DNA of 46,832 nucleotides from Roseitalea sp964606055 (GTDB taxonomy: Bacteria > Pseudomonadota > Alphaproteobacteria > Rhizobiales > Rhizobiaceae): contig CAZSFA010000004.1 of NCBI GenBank assembly GCA_964606055.1, positions 1 to 46,832 of the forward strand, given 5' to 3'. The notes under the pieces were generated by a model that did not search any database, was not told the origin of the DNA, and worked only from the letters and a program-made list of their open reading frames with translations. Below, piece by piece: positions 23,368 through 31,832 of the stretch; the stretch's first letter is position 1, and each line of letters begins with the position of its first letter. A program made the position numbers and the translations under genes.

Positions 23368-24996
23368 TCAACACCGCACACGCGGCATGTCGTCCGCGTC
23401 GAGCCGGAGTTCGATGAGCAGCGGCCGGTCGCGCGTCGCGATTGCCGTGATCGCCGTGTCCAGGTCCGCCGCGCTTCCCACCGTCACGCCCGTGCCGCCC
23501 AATGCCGTACCGATGGCTGCGAACGATGGCCACTCGAACTGGGACAGGCCAGGATTCATGTCCCGATCGGTGAACTGGATATGTTCGGCGCCATAGGCAC
23601 TGTCGTTGCAGACAACGACGATCAGATCGCGCTTCGCCCGCACGGCGGTGTTGAACTCGTTGAGACCACCCATCATGAAGCCTCCATCGCCGGTGAAATG
23701 CAGCACCGGTACGTCGGGAGCGGCGCATCCGGCGCCAATCGCTTCCTGCAGACCAAGTCCGACCGAACCGAAGTTCACCGTCATCAGAAAGCGCTGCGGA
23801 TGCGGGGCCGAAATCCGGTACCAAACCTCCGTCATGAAGCGCCCAACGTCGGTCGACAGAATCCGGTCCTTCGGAACCGCCTCCTCCAACCGTTCCAGTG
23901 CCTGAACGAAGTCGATGGAGCCGGCCCGCGCCTCCTTGCCGCCGCGCTCGGCAGGACGAGCAGTCAATGTCCCGCCGTCCAGTTCCGCCGTAAAGCCGGT
24001 GGCCGGGATTTCGGCCTCATCGAGCCAGTGGACGATGTTGTCGGCGGTCAGGCGGGAGTCGGCGATCAGCGCCGCGCCCGGCAGCATGTTCTTGCCGATT
24101 TCAGCTGGTGTGTTGTTGACCTGCACGACGCGCTTGCCCTTCAGAAGCGTTCCCTCGGCTGTTGTGAAGCCATTCAGGCTGGAGCCGAAGGCGACAACGC
24201 AATCGGCCTTTGCGATCGCATTTTGTGCCTCGGGCGTCGACAGCGTGCCAAAGATGTCCATGTTGTAGGGGTGGTCGTTGAACAATCCCTTGGCCTTGAC
24301 CGTTGTCGCCAATGGCGCGTGCATCCGGTCGGCCAGTCTGATCAGCGCATCGCGCGCGTGGATCGCGCCGCGGCCCGCCAAGACGATCGGGCGCCGCGCC
24401 GAGGCAATCATGCCCAACGCCTCGTCGAATGTCGGGCCCTCCGGCACATAGGCGGGGGTGTCAAAGACGGGATGGACGATCGTCCCCGGCGCGCCCTCCA
24501 TCCACATGAAGTCGTTGGGCATGTTGAGCACGATCGGCCGTCGTTCGACCCGCGCACGATAAAAGGCGCGCGCCACGTCCTCCGTCGCGCTCTGTGGTGT
24601 GCGGACCTGCTCGAAGCCAGCGCCAGTGACCTTGACCACCTCTCGCTGATCGATGTTCTGATCGTGCCGGGGGTTGTCCACCGCCGTGTCGCCGGCCAGG
24701 AGCACCATCGGAGTCTGTGCGCGCGCACCCTCTGTCAACGCGGTGACGCAGTTGGTCAGCGCAGGCCCCTGGGTAATCGTTGCGGCCCCGACCCGGCCCG
24801 AAACATGCGAAAATGCCAGGGCCATCAAGACCGAACTGCCCTCATGTGCCGCCGGCACGAAGGTACCGCCATGGGCGCGGACAAAATGATCGACGACGAA
24901 CAGGTTCGCATCGCCCATCAGACCGAACAGCGTCTCTACCCCGTGAGCCGCAATGGCATGGGCGATCGTTTGGTGGACGTAGGGATTGCGTGACAT
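23368..24996 (-). CDS. ThDP-dependent enzyme (acetolactate synthase/decarboxylase-like)
   Basis: A 542-residue thiamine-diphosphate enzyme with the usual three domains: N-terminal pyrimidine-binding domain (about 1-170) with catalytic Glu near residue 52 in AAHEGSS, a central domain (about 190-320; PIVLAGRGA) and a C-terminal pyrophosphate-binding domain with the GDGG motif at about 436 and the paired Asn in VVVCND about 28 residues later. Members act as acetolactate synthase, benzoylformate decarboxylase, oxalyl-CoA decarboxylase or 2-hydroxyacyl-CoA lyase; the sequence does not settle which. It lies 84 nt downstream of, and in line with, the MaoC-type gene. Cleavage or decarboxylation of a 2-keto acid or 2-hydroxyacyl-CoA would fit the neighbours. 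Confidence 0.88.
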   Translation of the reverse strand: MSRNPYVHQTIAHAIAAHGVETLFGLMGDANLFVVDHFVRAHGGTFVPAAHEGSSVLMALAFSHVSGRVGAATITQGPALTNCVTALTEGARAQTPMVLLAGDTAVDNPRHDQNIDQREVVKVTGAGFEQVRTPQSATEDVARAFYRARVERRPIVLNMPNDFMWMEGAPGTIVHPVFDTPAYVPEGPTFDEALGMIASARRPIVLAGRGAIHARDALIRLADRMHAPLATTVKAKGLFNDHPYNMDIFGTLSTPEAQNAIAKADCVVAFGSSLNGFTTAEGTLLKGKRVVQVNNTPAEIGKNMLPGAALIADSRLTADNIVHWLDEAEIPATGFTAELDGGTLTARPAERGGKEARAGSIDFVQALERLEEAVPKDRILSTDVGRFMTEVWYRISAPHPQRFLMTVNFGSVGLGLQEAIGAGCAAPDVPVLHFTGDGGFMMGGLNEFNTAVRAKRDLIVVVCNDSAYGAEHIQFTDRDMNPGLSQFEWPSFAAIGTALGGTGVTVGSAADLDTAITAIATRDRPLLIELRLDADDMPRVRC

Positions 24997-25080
24997 TGCC
25001 CCGCCTCTTTTGCTCAGGTTTTGACGCGAATACGCACGCCGGCGTGCGGCGGGCGAGTCGCGGATTGGTCGTACGAACGT

Positions 25081-26061
25081 TCACGCATGATGTCGTGCCG
25101 AGGCCCATGCGACTGACACCAGCCGGCCGTCCTGGTCCTTGACCCAGATTTCCAGACGGGTCGTGACCGCGTTGCGCCGCGCGTCCTGGGACGCGATTTT
25201 GCCCGCAACGGTCAGCGTCGAACCCGGAAAGACCGGAAGCAGAAACTTGGCCTTGAGGCGACCGGTCGTGAACCATGCGGCGCCGAAGAAATCGGTGCAC
25301 AGTTCCGAAACGTAGCCCGCCACCTGCATGCCTTGAGCGATCGTGCTTTCGTATCCGTGCTGCCGGGCCAAAGCGATGTCGTTGTGAATGTTGCGCTCAT
25401 GCTCGCCAACGAATGAGTAGAGCGAAATCTGACCCTGCGTGATCGCCTTCGTCTTCGGCATCATGGGGGTACCGGGTGCGATCTCGGGCGCAGCCTTGTC
25501 GATGGGCTCAACGTCGATCGTCCGTGGGTCAATTCTGTCGTTTGACGAGGGAGTGTTCACACCATCCGCGACTGTGCCGGCAGGCACGTGCATCATGTCG
25601 ATCTGGCGATGCGACACCAGCAGATTGCCTTTCCCATCGCGCGCTTCAGCTTCCATGACCAGGTAGCCTCTGTCGCCCCGCACCGACTTGTCGGTGAACC
25701 GACCGGTGATTGTAGCTGTGTCGCCCACCGGCATCGGAGCATGAAACGACAACTCCGCCATCGTATGCAGCGCGTCGAAGCTGCTGCGGTCGTAGTGTGA
25801 GTATTTGACCGCGAGCAGATCATTGGCGAGCAGCGCCGCATGAGCCACGGCACCGCCAAAAGGAGAGGCGGTCCCAAGGTGCCAGGATCGGTAGTCGTCC
25901 AAGCAAAAGGCATACTGCTTCACCAGCGCCGCGGTGACCGGGATCTGCATCGGACCAAGGGCATGGCCGACCTCGATCTTGTCGAAGGCGGCCTTCATTT
26001 TTCCCGACCAACGATCGTAGTTTGGACCACGCGCGCGCGGTGCGGATTTACGTTGGGCCAT
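25081..26061 (-). CDS. MaoC-like double-hotdog hydratase/dehydratase
   Basis: The 326-residue protein contains two hotdog domains: residues about 20-155 (FDKIEVGHAL, ending with SHRQIDMMHV) and about 195-320 (TQGQISLYSFVGEHERNIHN). The second carries the family's catalytic-type Asn/His segment NIHNDIALARQHGYESTIAQ followed by GM, so it probably hydrates an enoyl-CoA or related ester, or binds such a compound. Fusion of an inactive and an active hotdog is normal for this family. It lies upstream of the ThDP gene and 200 bp downstream of dctP, all on the minus strand; no operator copy immediately precedes it, so it may depend on read-through from dctP. Confidence 0.82.
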   Translation of the reverse strand: MAQRKSAPRARGPNYDRWSGKMKAAFDKIEVGHALGPMQIPVTAALVKQYAFCLDDYRSWHLGTASPFGGAVAHAALLANDLLAVKYSHYDRSSFDALHTMAELSFHAPMPVGDTATITGRFTDKSVRGDRGYLVMEAEARDGKGNLLVSHRQIDMMHVPAGTVADGVNTPSSNDRIDPRTIDVEPIDKAAPEIAPGTPMMPKTKAITQGQISLYSFVGEHERNIHNDIALARQHGYESTIAQGMQVAGYVSELCTDFFGAAWFTTGRLKAKFLLPVFPGSTLTVAGKIASQDARRNAVTTRLEIWVKDQDGRLVSVAWASARHHA

Positions 26062-26146
26062 ACGGGTTGCTCTTCTGGCTCAATGAAGGCGCTCAGGACG
26101 CCGGACTGACGCTCAAGGAGCCGGTTCGGCGCTCAAGCGTCTTGCG

Positions 26147-26165
26147 GCGGGTCGTCCCAACCCGC
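26147..26165 (-). terminator. Weak hairpin between dctP and the MaoC-like gene
   Basis: Stem GCGGGT / ACCCGC (6 bp, 7-nt loop) lies about 100 nt past the dctP stop codon. No T-tract follows on either strand, so it could be a partial terminator or an mRNA 3'-end stabiliser. Confidence 0.3.
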
Positions 26166-26268
26166 GTCAATCACGGGCGGTTTGCCGAGGAGAGACGGCA
26201 AGCCGCAATCGAACGGCCATGCAGGCGCGGCCCGGACCTGATGGCACGGGCCGCACAGGAGGTGACAT

Positions 26269-27405
26269 CTACATGCCGTGAGTCTCAGGATCGACCTTGC
26301 TCCAGACTTCAGACCACAGCAGATCGGCCAACGCTGCTTCATCGCCCGAAATGTCAGCTGTCAGACCGTTCCATTTGTCGACCAGCGCCCTGAAACGCTC
26401 AACCTGGGAACTGACATCGGCAAGGCCGTAATTCTCCTCGACCCGCGCCGTGGCCGCTTCCACGTCTGCCTCGACGAAAGCCTCATGCGCTGCCAGCAGC
26501 GAGGCATCGGGCTCCAGCAACTGCACACCCAACTCCGCCGCCTCGGCCATGGACTCATCGTTGAACCTGTCGAACCCGACCGTCGTATGGGCGACACCGC
26601 GAGACGTGACCGACAACATGGCGGCGCGCTGCTCGGTGGTCAGGCTTTGCCAAGTCTGACGGTTGATCGAGTAGATCGAGATACCATTGTAGGTTCCCAG
26701 CGGCAGATCGGTGACGTAATCGACCATCTCGTGCAAGCTGAGGCCGATCAACTCGGCCCTTGCCAGCGCCACCGCATCAATCATGCCCTGACTGAAAGCC
26801 TCGTAGGTCTCGTCGAATGCGATCTGAACCGGGATGCCGTCAAATGCCTCGACCCAGCGCGTGGCCGATGCCGACCGTACGCGAAGCGCTTCAACGTCTT
26901 CAACCACCTGAACCGGCTTGGTCGACATGATGTCGAACGGCGGTGTGCCGGGCGATCCCAGATAGACCTGGTTCAGCGCCTCATACTCGGAAAGGCACTC
27001 GGGACAGGTGAACATGTACTCCGAAATCGCGCCCATCATGGCGGTGGCGCTGGACCCCAGAAAAGCCAGCTCGTTGACCACATTTGTGTTGCGCAGTTCG
27101 GCCGGCAGCGTGTGGGAGGCGACAAAACCCATGTCGGCAATCCCGTCACGAATGCCGTAAGGCGCTTCGCCAACGCTCAGCAGCGAGCCGTAAAAGGCTT
27201 CGACGGTCAGGGCTCCTTCGGTCGCCTTGGGCAACTCCTCGGCCAGGAACTTGTAGGCCTCGGACCAACCATGGTTGGGTGGAAAGCCCACACCGGCGCG
27301 CAACTCGCGCGACTCGGCGTAGCTTGCTGTCGGCGTTGCCATCGCCGCTGCCGCAACCACGGCTGCCGCCGCAGTGCCGAGCAAAGCCGCTCTCATGGTC
27401 CCCAT
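26269..27405 (-). CDS. dctP: TRAP transporter substrate-binding protein DctP
   Basis: A 378-residue periplasmic binding protein of the TRAP family. The signal peptide (residues about 1-30) is Ala-rich and ends ASYAES. The mature protein has the TRAP hinge segments GYIRD-like APYGIRDGIADMGF, VEDVEALRVRSASATRWVEA and the ligand-carboxylate Arg in RVRSAS. Its C-terminal region contains two Cys in TCPECLSEY, unusual in this family. The start at 27405 follows GGAGG. TRAP binding proteins with this hinge usually take carboxylates, including uronates or aromatic acids. It is separate from dctQM by 220 bp with its own operator (perfect palindrome at 27457). Confidence 0.9.
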   Translation of the reverse strand: MGTMRAALLGTAAAAVVAAAAMATPTASYAESRELRAGVGFPPNHGWSEAYKFLAEELPKATEGALTVEAFYGSLLSVGEAPYGIRDGIADMGFVASHTLPAELRNTNVVNELAFLGSSATAMMGAISEYMFTCPECLSEYEALNQVYLGSPGTPPFDIMSTKPVQVVEDVEALRVRSASATRWVEAFDGIPVQIAFDETYEAFSQGMIDAVALARAELIGLSLHEMVDYVTDLPLGTYNGISIYSINRQTWQSLTTEQRAAMLSVTSRGVAHTTVGFDRFNDESMAEAAELGVQLLEPDASLLAAHEAFVEADVEAATARVEENYGLADVSSQVERFRALVDKWNGLTADISGDEAALADLLWSEVWSKVDPETHGM

Positions 27406-27456
27406 GTCGTTATCCTCCCGATTCAAATGGAAACATCGTTTTCTCAAAATTGCAAA

Positions 27457-27472
27457 TACCAATATATTGGTA
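27457..27472. promoter_or_regulatory. Shared operator motif, copy 2: perfect 16-bp palindrome
   Basis: TACCAATATATTGGTA is identical to its reverse complement and fits WNYRATATAYYRGTA. It lies 51 nt upstream of the dctP start. It is the most symmetrical copy and probably shows the full dimer site; the half-site is TACCAATA. Confidence 0.75.
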
Positions 27473-27628
27473 AAAGCGACTTGCGTCAACAGCGCCTGGT
27501 GAGCGCTGAGGGCGGGTCGCTGAAACTGTGCAAACCTCGTCTCCGACGGCCGGTTCGGCGCACCGCTTTGCGTTGGCATCATCGCCGACGGTTCCGCCGA
27601 CCTGAACGGCCTGTTCGAGGGCTGGCAA

Positions 27629-28936
27629 TCAGTCCATCAGCGAAGGCAGGAAGGTGATGATCTGCGGAAACGCGACCAACAGCACCACGACCACCAGATC
27701 GGCCAGCAGGAACCACATGATGCCGCGAAACACGGTTGTCAGACTCGCTAGGTTGCCGATGACGCCCTTGATGACAAACACATTCAGACCGATCGGCGGT
27801 GTGATCATGCCGATTTCGAGAAACTTGACGAGGAAGACGCCGAACCAGATCATGTCGACCTGCGCGCCTTCGAGAACTGGCAGCAAGACCGGCAAGGTCA
27901 GCAGCATGGCGCCCAAGGGCTCAAGGAACATGCCGAGCAGAATGTAGAGCAGCGAGATTCCTATGATGAGCAGGATCGTGTCGGTCCCGAAGCCCATGAT
28001 GAAGTCCGAGATGACGTCGGTTGCGCCGGACAGCGCCAGGAACCGGGTCAACAGATTGGCGCCGACCGCGATGAAGAAGAGCGTTCCGGTCGTCGCCAGC
28101 GTCTCAACGATCGATTTCCAGAGGACCTCAAGATTCAGCCGACCCTTAACCCAAGCGATGACGATTGAGGAAAAGGCGCCAACTGCGCCGGCCTCTGTCG
28201 CCGTGAACAATCCAAGAAACAGGCCACCCAAAACGGCCACGACCAGAAGCAGTATCGGCCATGTTTCACGCAGGTGATGCAGTCGTTCGGACAGCGGCGG
28301 CATCGTGTCGGGTCGCGGCGCCAGAGACGGGTTGATCCAGGCCCGGATGACAATGGTCAACACATAGGCGACGGCGGTCAGGAGGCCGGCGCCGATGCCT
28401 CCGATGAACAGCTTGCCGATCGATACTTCGGCGAAGACGCCGAACAGAATGAGCAGGATCGACGGCGGAATCAGGGCGCCAAGCGTCCCGGCCGCGGCGA
28501 TGGTGCCGGTGGCCAGGGCCGGATCGTAGTTCTTCTTCATCATCTCCGGTATGGCGATCCGCCCCATGGCCGCGGCGCATGCGACCGATGATCCGGTGAC
28601 AGCAGCAAATCCGGCAGAGCCGAAAACCGATGCGACGGCCAGCCCGCCAGGCATCCAGGCAAGCCAGGTCCGGCCAGCATCAAACAGGCTGCGCGTCAGT
28701 CCCGCATGGTAGGTGACATAACCCATCAGAAGGAACATCGGGACCGATGAGAGCGTCCACTTGGCGGCAAAGTCATAGGGCACCGCCGACAGGATGCCCC
28801 AGGCCGGGCGCTCACCCAGCAGCACCCAGATCCCGGCGAACGGCACAACGATCAGCGCGATGCCGATGGGAACGCGCAAGATGAGCAGAACAAGCAGGAC
28901 GCCAATGCCAACAAGGCCAATCAGTTCGTTTTCCAT
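27629..28936 (-). CDS. dctM: TRAP transporter large permease DctM
   Basis: A 435-residue membrane protein with 12-13 predicted spans, the large translocating subunit of a TRAP carboxylate transporter. Recognisable segments are PIGIALIVVPFAGIWVLLG near the N-terminus, AAAGTLGALIPPSILLILFG (about 140-160) and PPIGLNVFVIKGV near the C-terminus, typical of DctM. It follows dctQ after 3 nt, so the two are co-translated. It works with DctQ and with the DctP at 26269, which lies downstream behind its own operator. Confidence 0.94.
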   Translation of the reverse strand: MENELIGLVGIGVLLVLLILRVPIGIALIVVPFAGIWVLLGERPAWGILSAVPYDFAAKWTLSSVPMFLLMGYVTYHAGLTRSLFDAGRTWLAWMPGGLAVASVFGSAGFAAVTGSSVACAAAMGRIAIPEMMKKNYDPALATGTIAAAGTLGALIPPSILLILFGVFAEVSIGKLFIGGIGAGLLTAVAYVLTIVIRAWINPSLAPRPDTMPPLSERLHHLRETWPILLLVVAVLGGLFLGLFTATEAGAVGAFSSIVIAWVKGRLNLEVLWKSIVETLATTGTLFFIAVGANLLTRFLALSGATDVISDFIMGFGTDTILLIIGISLLYILLGMFLEPLGAMLLTLPVLLPVLEGAQVDMIWFGVFLVKFLEIGMITPPIGLNVFVIKGVIGNLASLTTVFRGIMWFLLADLVVVVLLVAFPQIITFLPSLMD

Positions 28937-28939
28937 CGG

Positions 28940-29491
28940 CTAGTCCACCCCCATCTCGGGACGTTCGTCGTGGGCGTCCATCGGCGTCTCGCCAAGACCG
29001 CTGGCAGTGCCCGTAACGGCTCGTGTGAAACGATAGAGAAGGACCAGCGAGAACAGGCCGAAGCCGATCGGCAGGACGAAATAGCTCGGCCAGATGACGA
29101 TCGGGACGTTTTGCTCGATGAGGAAGGCGCCGACCTGGAACTTCTTGACCGCTTCGGTCCAAAGACGCATGGCGACAGCGCCAGTCACAATCGCTGAGAC
29201 AAGCCAAGTGACAGCGGCCATCCAGCTGCGCACTCGCGTCGAGAAATGCTGAACCAGCACCTCAACCGTTATATGCGCGTTGAGCTTTTCGGCCAGCGCC
29301 ATCGGCAGAAACGCGATCATGACCATGTAGTAGTGCGCGACGACGATCGTTGTTGCCGGGATGGACGTTTGGAAGAGGTTCTTCAGCAAGACGTCGACGA
29401 CAATTTGAAGCATCATCAGCACGACACCCGCGGCGCCGATGACGGTCGATGCTGTCACCAGCCAACCCAGCAGTCGCCCAGCAACAATCAT
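28940..29491 (-). CDS. dctQ: TRAP transporter small permease DctQ
   Basis: A 183-residue protein with four predicted membrane spans (around 8-30, 48-68, 88-110 and 130-150), the small subunit of the TRAP transporter. The conserved DctQ segment is IAFLPMALAEKLNAHITVEV. The ATG at 29491 is selected since membrane span 1 follows directly (MIVAGRLLGWLVTA); it overlaps the stop of a short upstream ORF (TGATG). An open frame extends to 29557 but without a good ribosome site. Operator copy 3 lies about 185 nt upstream. Confidence 0.9.
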   Translation of the reverse strand: MIVAGRLLGWLVTASTVIGAAGVVLMMLQIVVDVLLKNLFQTSIPATTIVVAHYYMVMIAFLPMALAEKLNAHITVEVLVQHFSTRVRSWMAAVTWLVSAIVTGAVAMRLWTEAVKKFQVGAFLIEQNVPIVIWPSYFVLPIGFGLFSLVLLYRFTRAVTGTASGLGETPMDAHDERPEMGVD

Positions 29492-29589
29492 CAATGCACC
29501 ATGGTGTTGTGCGGCGCAGAGGGCTCCACCCCATCGGCCGCGCGCGCAACGGGACACGCCCGTTCGCAGTCAACCGCATTGCTCATCAT
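29491..29589 (-). CDS. 32-aa upstream ORF coupled to dctQ
   Basis: A short frame starting MMSNAVDCERACPVARAADG is preceded by a strong GGGGAGG site with 6-nt spacing and ends in TGATG, where the last base of its stop is the first base of the dctQ start. No family is recognised. The best ribosome site in the dctQ leader therefore belongs to this frame, suggesting that dctQM translation is coupled to it, or that it is a leader peptide. It could also be a remnant of a longer gene. Confidence 0.4.
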   Translation of the reverse strand: MMSNAVDCERACPVARAADGVEPSAPHNTMVH

Positions 29590-29942
29590 GCGGCGCCTCC
29601 CCTTCAAGCGGGTTGTTGATCGGCGGCCAATCCACTCCCGTGGCTTCAACGCAGCCGGCATCCCCCAATTGATGTACTGGTATATTGCATAGTTTGGCCA
29701 GCCGCTCAAGTCACATATCTCGGTGATGGCGCACGACGAACGGCCGACAGTCTGGTGTCGACGGGCGAGTGGAAAGGGCGGGGTGGAGCCGACGGAGTTC
29801 AGGCAAGGTGTCCGGCGGTCAGTCGCGCGGACATCCCACCTCCGACCACTCGGGACGAAGCGCAAAGACACTCAGTGCGATCTCGGCGGGCCGTTGGCGG
29901 ACGCGATCAACGGAGCGCCTACTGTTCACCGGCGATCGTCAA
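29590..29942. other. Non-coding stretch before dctQ
   Basis: About 350 bp between the dctQ leader and the stop codon of the enoyl-CoA hydratase gene. It contains operator copy 3 (29675-29689). From 29700 to 29942 open frames exist but none has a ribosome site or recognisable sequence; no hairpin with a T-tract was seen. Confidence 0.5.
29675..29689 (-). promoter_or_regulatory. Shared operator motif, copy 3 (dctQM)
   Basis: Read on the minus strand: TGCAATATACCAGTA, fitting WNYRATATAYYRGTA. It lies 85 nt upstream of the 32-aa ORF and about 185 nt upstream of dctQ. Confidence 0.6.
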
Positions 29943-30737
29943 TCAGCGTCCCTTGAAGACCGGCGAGCGCTTTTCGACGAAGGCCCTGGTGGCCTCCTTA
30001 TGATCTTCGGTTTCTCCGGCGAGTTCATGGTGCATCGCCTCAAGGTCGAAACAGCGCGCAAGCGACTCTGTCTCGGCGGCATTCATGTTTCGCTTGATAT
30101 AGCCAAGCGTCACCTTGGGGCCGCCGGCAAAACGGTTGGCAAGCGCCATGGTTTCGGTTTCCAGATCGGCGTCATCAACCACGCGGTTCACAAGGCCGAT
30201 CGCCAGCGCTTCAGCGGCGTTGATCTTGTCGGCGGTATAGTAGAGCTCACGCGCTTTCGCCGTGCCGACCAGATGGGTCAGGAAATAGCTGCCGCCGAAG
30301 TCGCCGGAGAAGCCGACATTGGCAAAGGCGGTCGTGAACTTGAGCGTGTCCGAGGCGATCCGCATGTCGCAGGCAAGCGCGAATGAGGCGCCCGCGCCGG
30401 CGGCCGGGCCGCGCATCATGGCGATGGTGGGTTTCGGCATCTCATGCAGAAGCCTGGTGAACTCCATCCAGCGCCGCAGCCGCTGCACCTTGGCTTCAAG
30501 CGTGTTGTCGGCAAACTCGCTGCCCTCGGACATTGCCTTGACGTCGCCACCGGCACAGAAACCTCGGCCAGCTCCGGTCAGCACCACGCAGCCGATCGAG
30601 CGATCGACCGCCAGACGTGCGGCCTCGGCGTTCAGCGCCTCAAGCATTTCGCTCGTGAACGCATTCAGTCGGTCGGGTCGGTTCATGGTCAGCACGGCAA
30701 CGCCATTGTTTTCTTCCACCAGAAGATGGTCGGTCAT
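29943..30737 (-). CDS. Enoyl-CoA hydratase/isomerase (crotonase family)
   Basis: A 264-residue crotonase-fold enzyme. The oxyanion-hole segments are GAGRGFCAGGDVKAM (about residues 54-68) and GPAAGAGASFALACD (about 109-123); the catalytic-Glu region is replaced by FANVGFSGDFGGSYFL, where Gly/Asp-Phe occupy the place of the second classical Glu, as in some non-hydratase crotonases (lyases, isomerases, hydrolases). It follows the VOC gene by 32 nt and probably shares its operator. With the divergent acyl-CoA ligase it makes a ligase/crotonase pair of the sort used to activate and then hydrate or cleave an acid side chain. Confidence 0.9.
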   Translation of the reverse strand: MTDHLLVEENNGVAVLTMNRPDRLNAFTSEMLEALNAEAARLAVDRSIGCVVLTGAGRGFCAGGDVKAMSEGSEFADNTLEAKVQRLRRWMEFTRLLHEMPKPTIAMMRGPAAGAGASFALACDMRIASDTLKFTTAFANVGFSGDFGGSYFLTHLVGTAKARELYYTADKINAAEALAIGLVNRVVDDADLETETMALANRFAGGPKVTLGYIKRNMNAAETESLARCFDLEAMHHELAGETEDHKEATRAFVEKRSPVFKGR

Positions 30738-30769
30738 GTTCTCTCTCTTTCATGCAGCGCGCGGCCAAC

Positions 30770-31543
30770 TCAGGCCGCAAGGTTGAAACGGACCTGCATC
30801 AGGTCGAAGAAGCCGTCGCCGCAGGACAAGGCGTGCCGTCTGGCGCGGCGCAGCGCCTCCGTCTTGTCGTTCATGCGGAGATCGACGGCCCGGATCCCGG
30901 AGTGTTTGTCGGACGCCGCCGTTCGGAAGCGCACGGTGCCGCCGCCCGACAGAGGCATGTCGACACCGCCCTCGACCGCGATGACCGGTTCATCGAGCAG
31001 GCTGGACCAGGTGGCAGCCTGCGTTGCGGGATCGGCACTGACCAGTTCGACTCCTGTCATCGCTGCGGTCAGCCCCGCCTGAACCCGGTGCTGCCAATCC
31101 GGACCGGCCCAACGCCAATGGCAATGCTCATCCTGCGGATCCGGCGCTTCAATGAAGGCATCGACACCGAGGATCACGCCGCCAACGTCGACCGGATGGA
31201 ACTGCGAAGCCGTACAGCTTTCGTCATCGTGACGGACGATGACGCGGACCCCGCTTTCTTCTGCGCGTGAACGCGCGAGCATCCCGTCGGCGGCCTGGAG
31301 GATCACCATGTAGCCGGCGTCACCGCCCTTACGATCTAGAAAGCGCGCACAGGCCGTACCGTCCCGGACCGGCGCGAGAATTTCGAGGAAGTTGCTGCCG
31401 ACCGGGATGACACCGTTTTCCAGCCCGAACACGGCAACGCCCGGATCACGGTAGGCGCATCCGAGGCCCAACACGTCGCCCAGAACGTGCTCTGCCGGTG
31501 CAAGCTCGCGCGCCGCGAAGGCGATTTGGCGCAATCGCATCAT
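30770..31543 (-). CDS. VOC-superfamily (glyoxalase-like) protein
   Basis: A 257-residue protein made of vicinal-oxygen-chelate repeats: the first half starts MMRLRQIAFAARELAPAEHV with an active-site-like pattern, and the second half (about 140-257) repeats the fold (GVELVSADPATQAATWSSLL). It resembles the 'glyoxalase-like domain' proteins that act on, or bind, aromatic or CoA-linked acids; a specific reaction cannot be assigned. The double ATG at 31541-31543 is the chosen start; a frame continuing upstream crosses the operator and is unlikely. It leads a minus-strand pair with the crotonase gene. Confidence 0.72.
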   Translation of the reverse strand: MMRLRQIAFAARELAPAEHVLGDVLGLGCAYRDPGVAVFGLENGVIPVGSNFLEILAPVRDGTACARFLDRKGGDAGYMVILQAADGMLARSRAEESGVRVIVRHDDESCTASQFHPVDVGGVILGVDAFIEAPDPQDEHCHWRWAGPDWQHRVQAGLTAAMTGVELVSADPATQAATWSSLLDEPVIAVEGGVDMPLSGGGTVRFRTAASDKHSGIRAVDLRMNDKTEALRRARRHALSCGDGFFDLMQVRFNLAA

Positions 31544-31613
31544 GTTTCCTTGCGCGGGATCGGCCTGCGTTGCGCAGCTTCGCATTGCCCGTGACCAAAA
31601 ATCAGTTCCGAAG

Positions 31614-31628
31614 TACCAGTATATCACA
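31614..31628 (-). promoter_or_regulatory. Shared operator motif, copy 4 (VOC/crotonase genes)
   Basis: Minus-strand reading TGTGATATACTGGTA fits the consensus. It lies 70 nt upstream of the VOC gene start in a 289-bp divergent spacer. Confidence 0.65.
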
Positions 31629-31740
31629 TGGGCGGGACGCATGTTCAACCCCGTGGCAGCGGCCTGCAGGACACGGTCGAGACATCTTTGCTGCGGCCGC
31701 CAGCGCCTCGGCAAAAAGCCTTGCGGGCCACCTCCTTCAA

Positions 31741-31755
31741 TGCAATATATTAGTA
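31741..31755 (+). promoter_or_regulatory. Shared operator motif, copy 5 (acyl-CoA ligase)
   Basis: TGCAATATATTAGTA fits the consensus. It lies 77 nt upstream of the ligase ATG and 112 nt from copy 4, so each arm of the divergent promoter has its own site. Confidence 0.65.
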
Positions 31756-31832
31756 AACCAACTGGTCGGCGCATTGTTGCCCCTCGCGGAAAAGGGCTGG
31801 CGCCGACGTGTCGCAGACGGGAACACCATCGC

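Noticed and set aside
23329..24993. Plus-strand open frame of about 550 codons over the ThDP enzyme gene
   Set aside because: Antisense shadow of a gene with intact catalytic motifs.
26278..27657. Plus-strand open frame of about 460 codons over dctP
   Set aside because: Composition is Arg/His/Gln-rich with no recognisable domain, and it is fully antisense to a clear TRAP binding protein.
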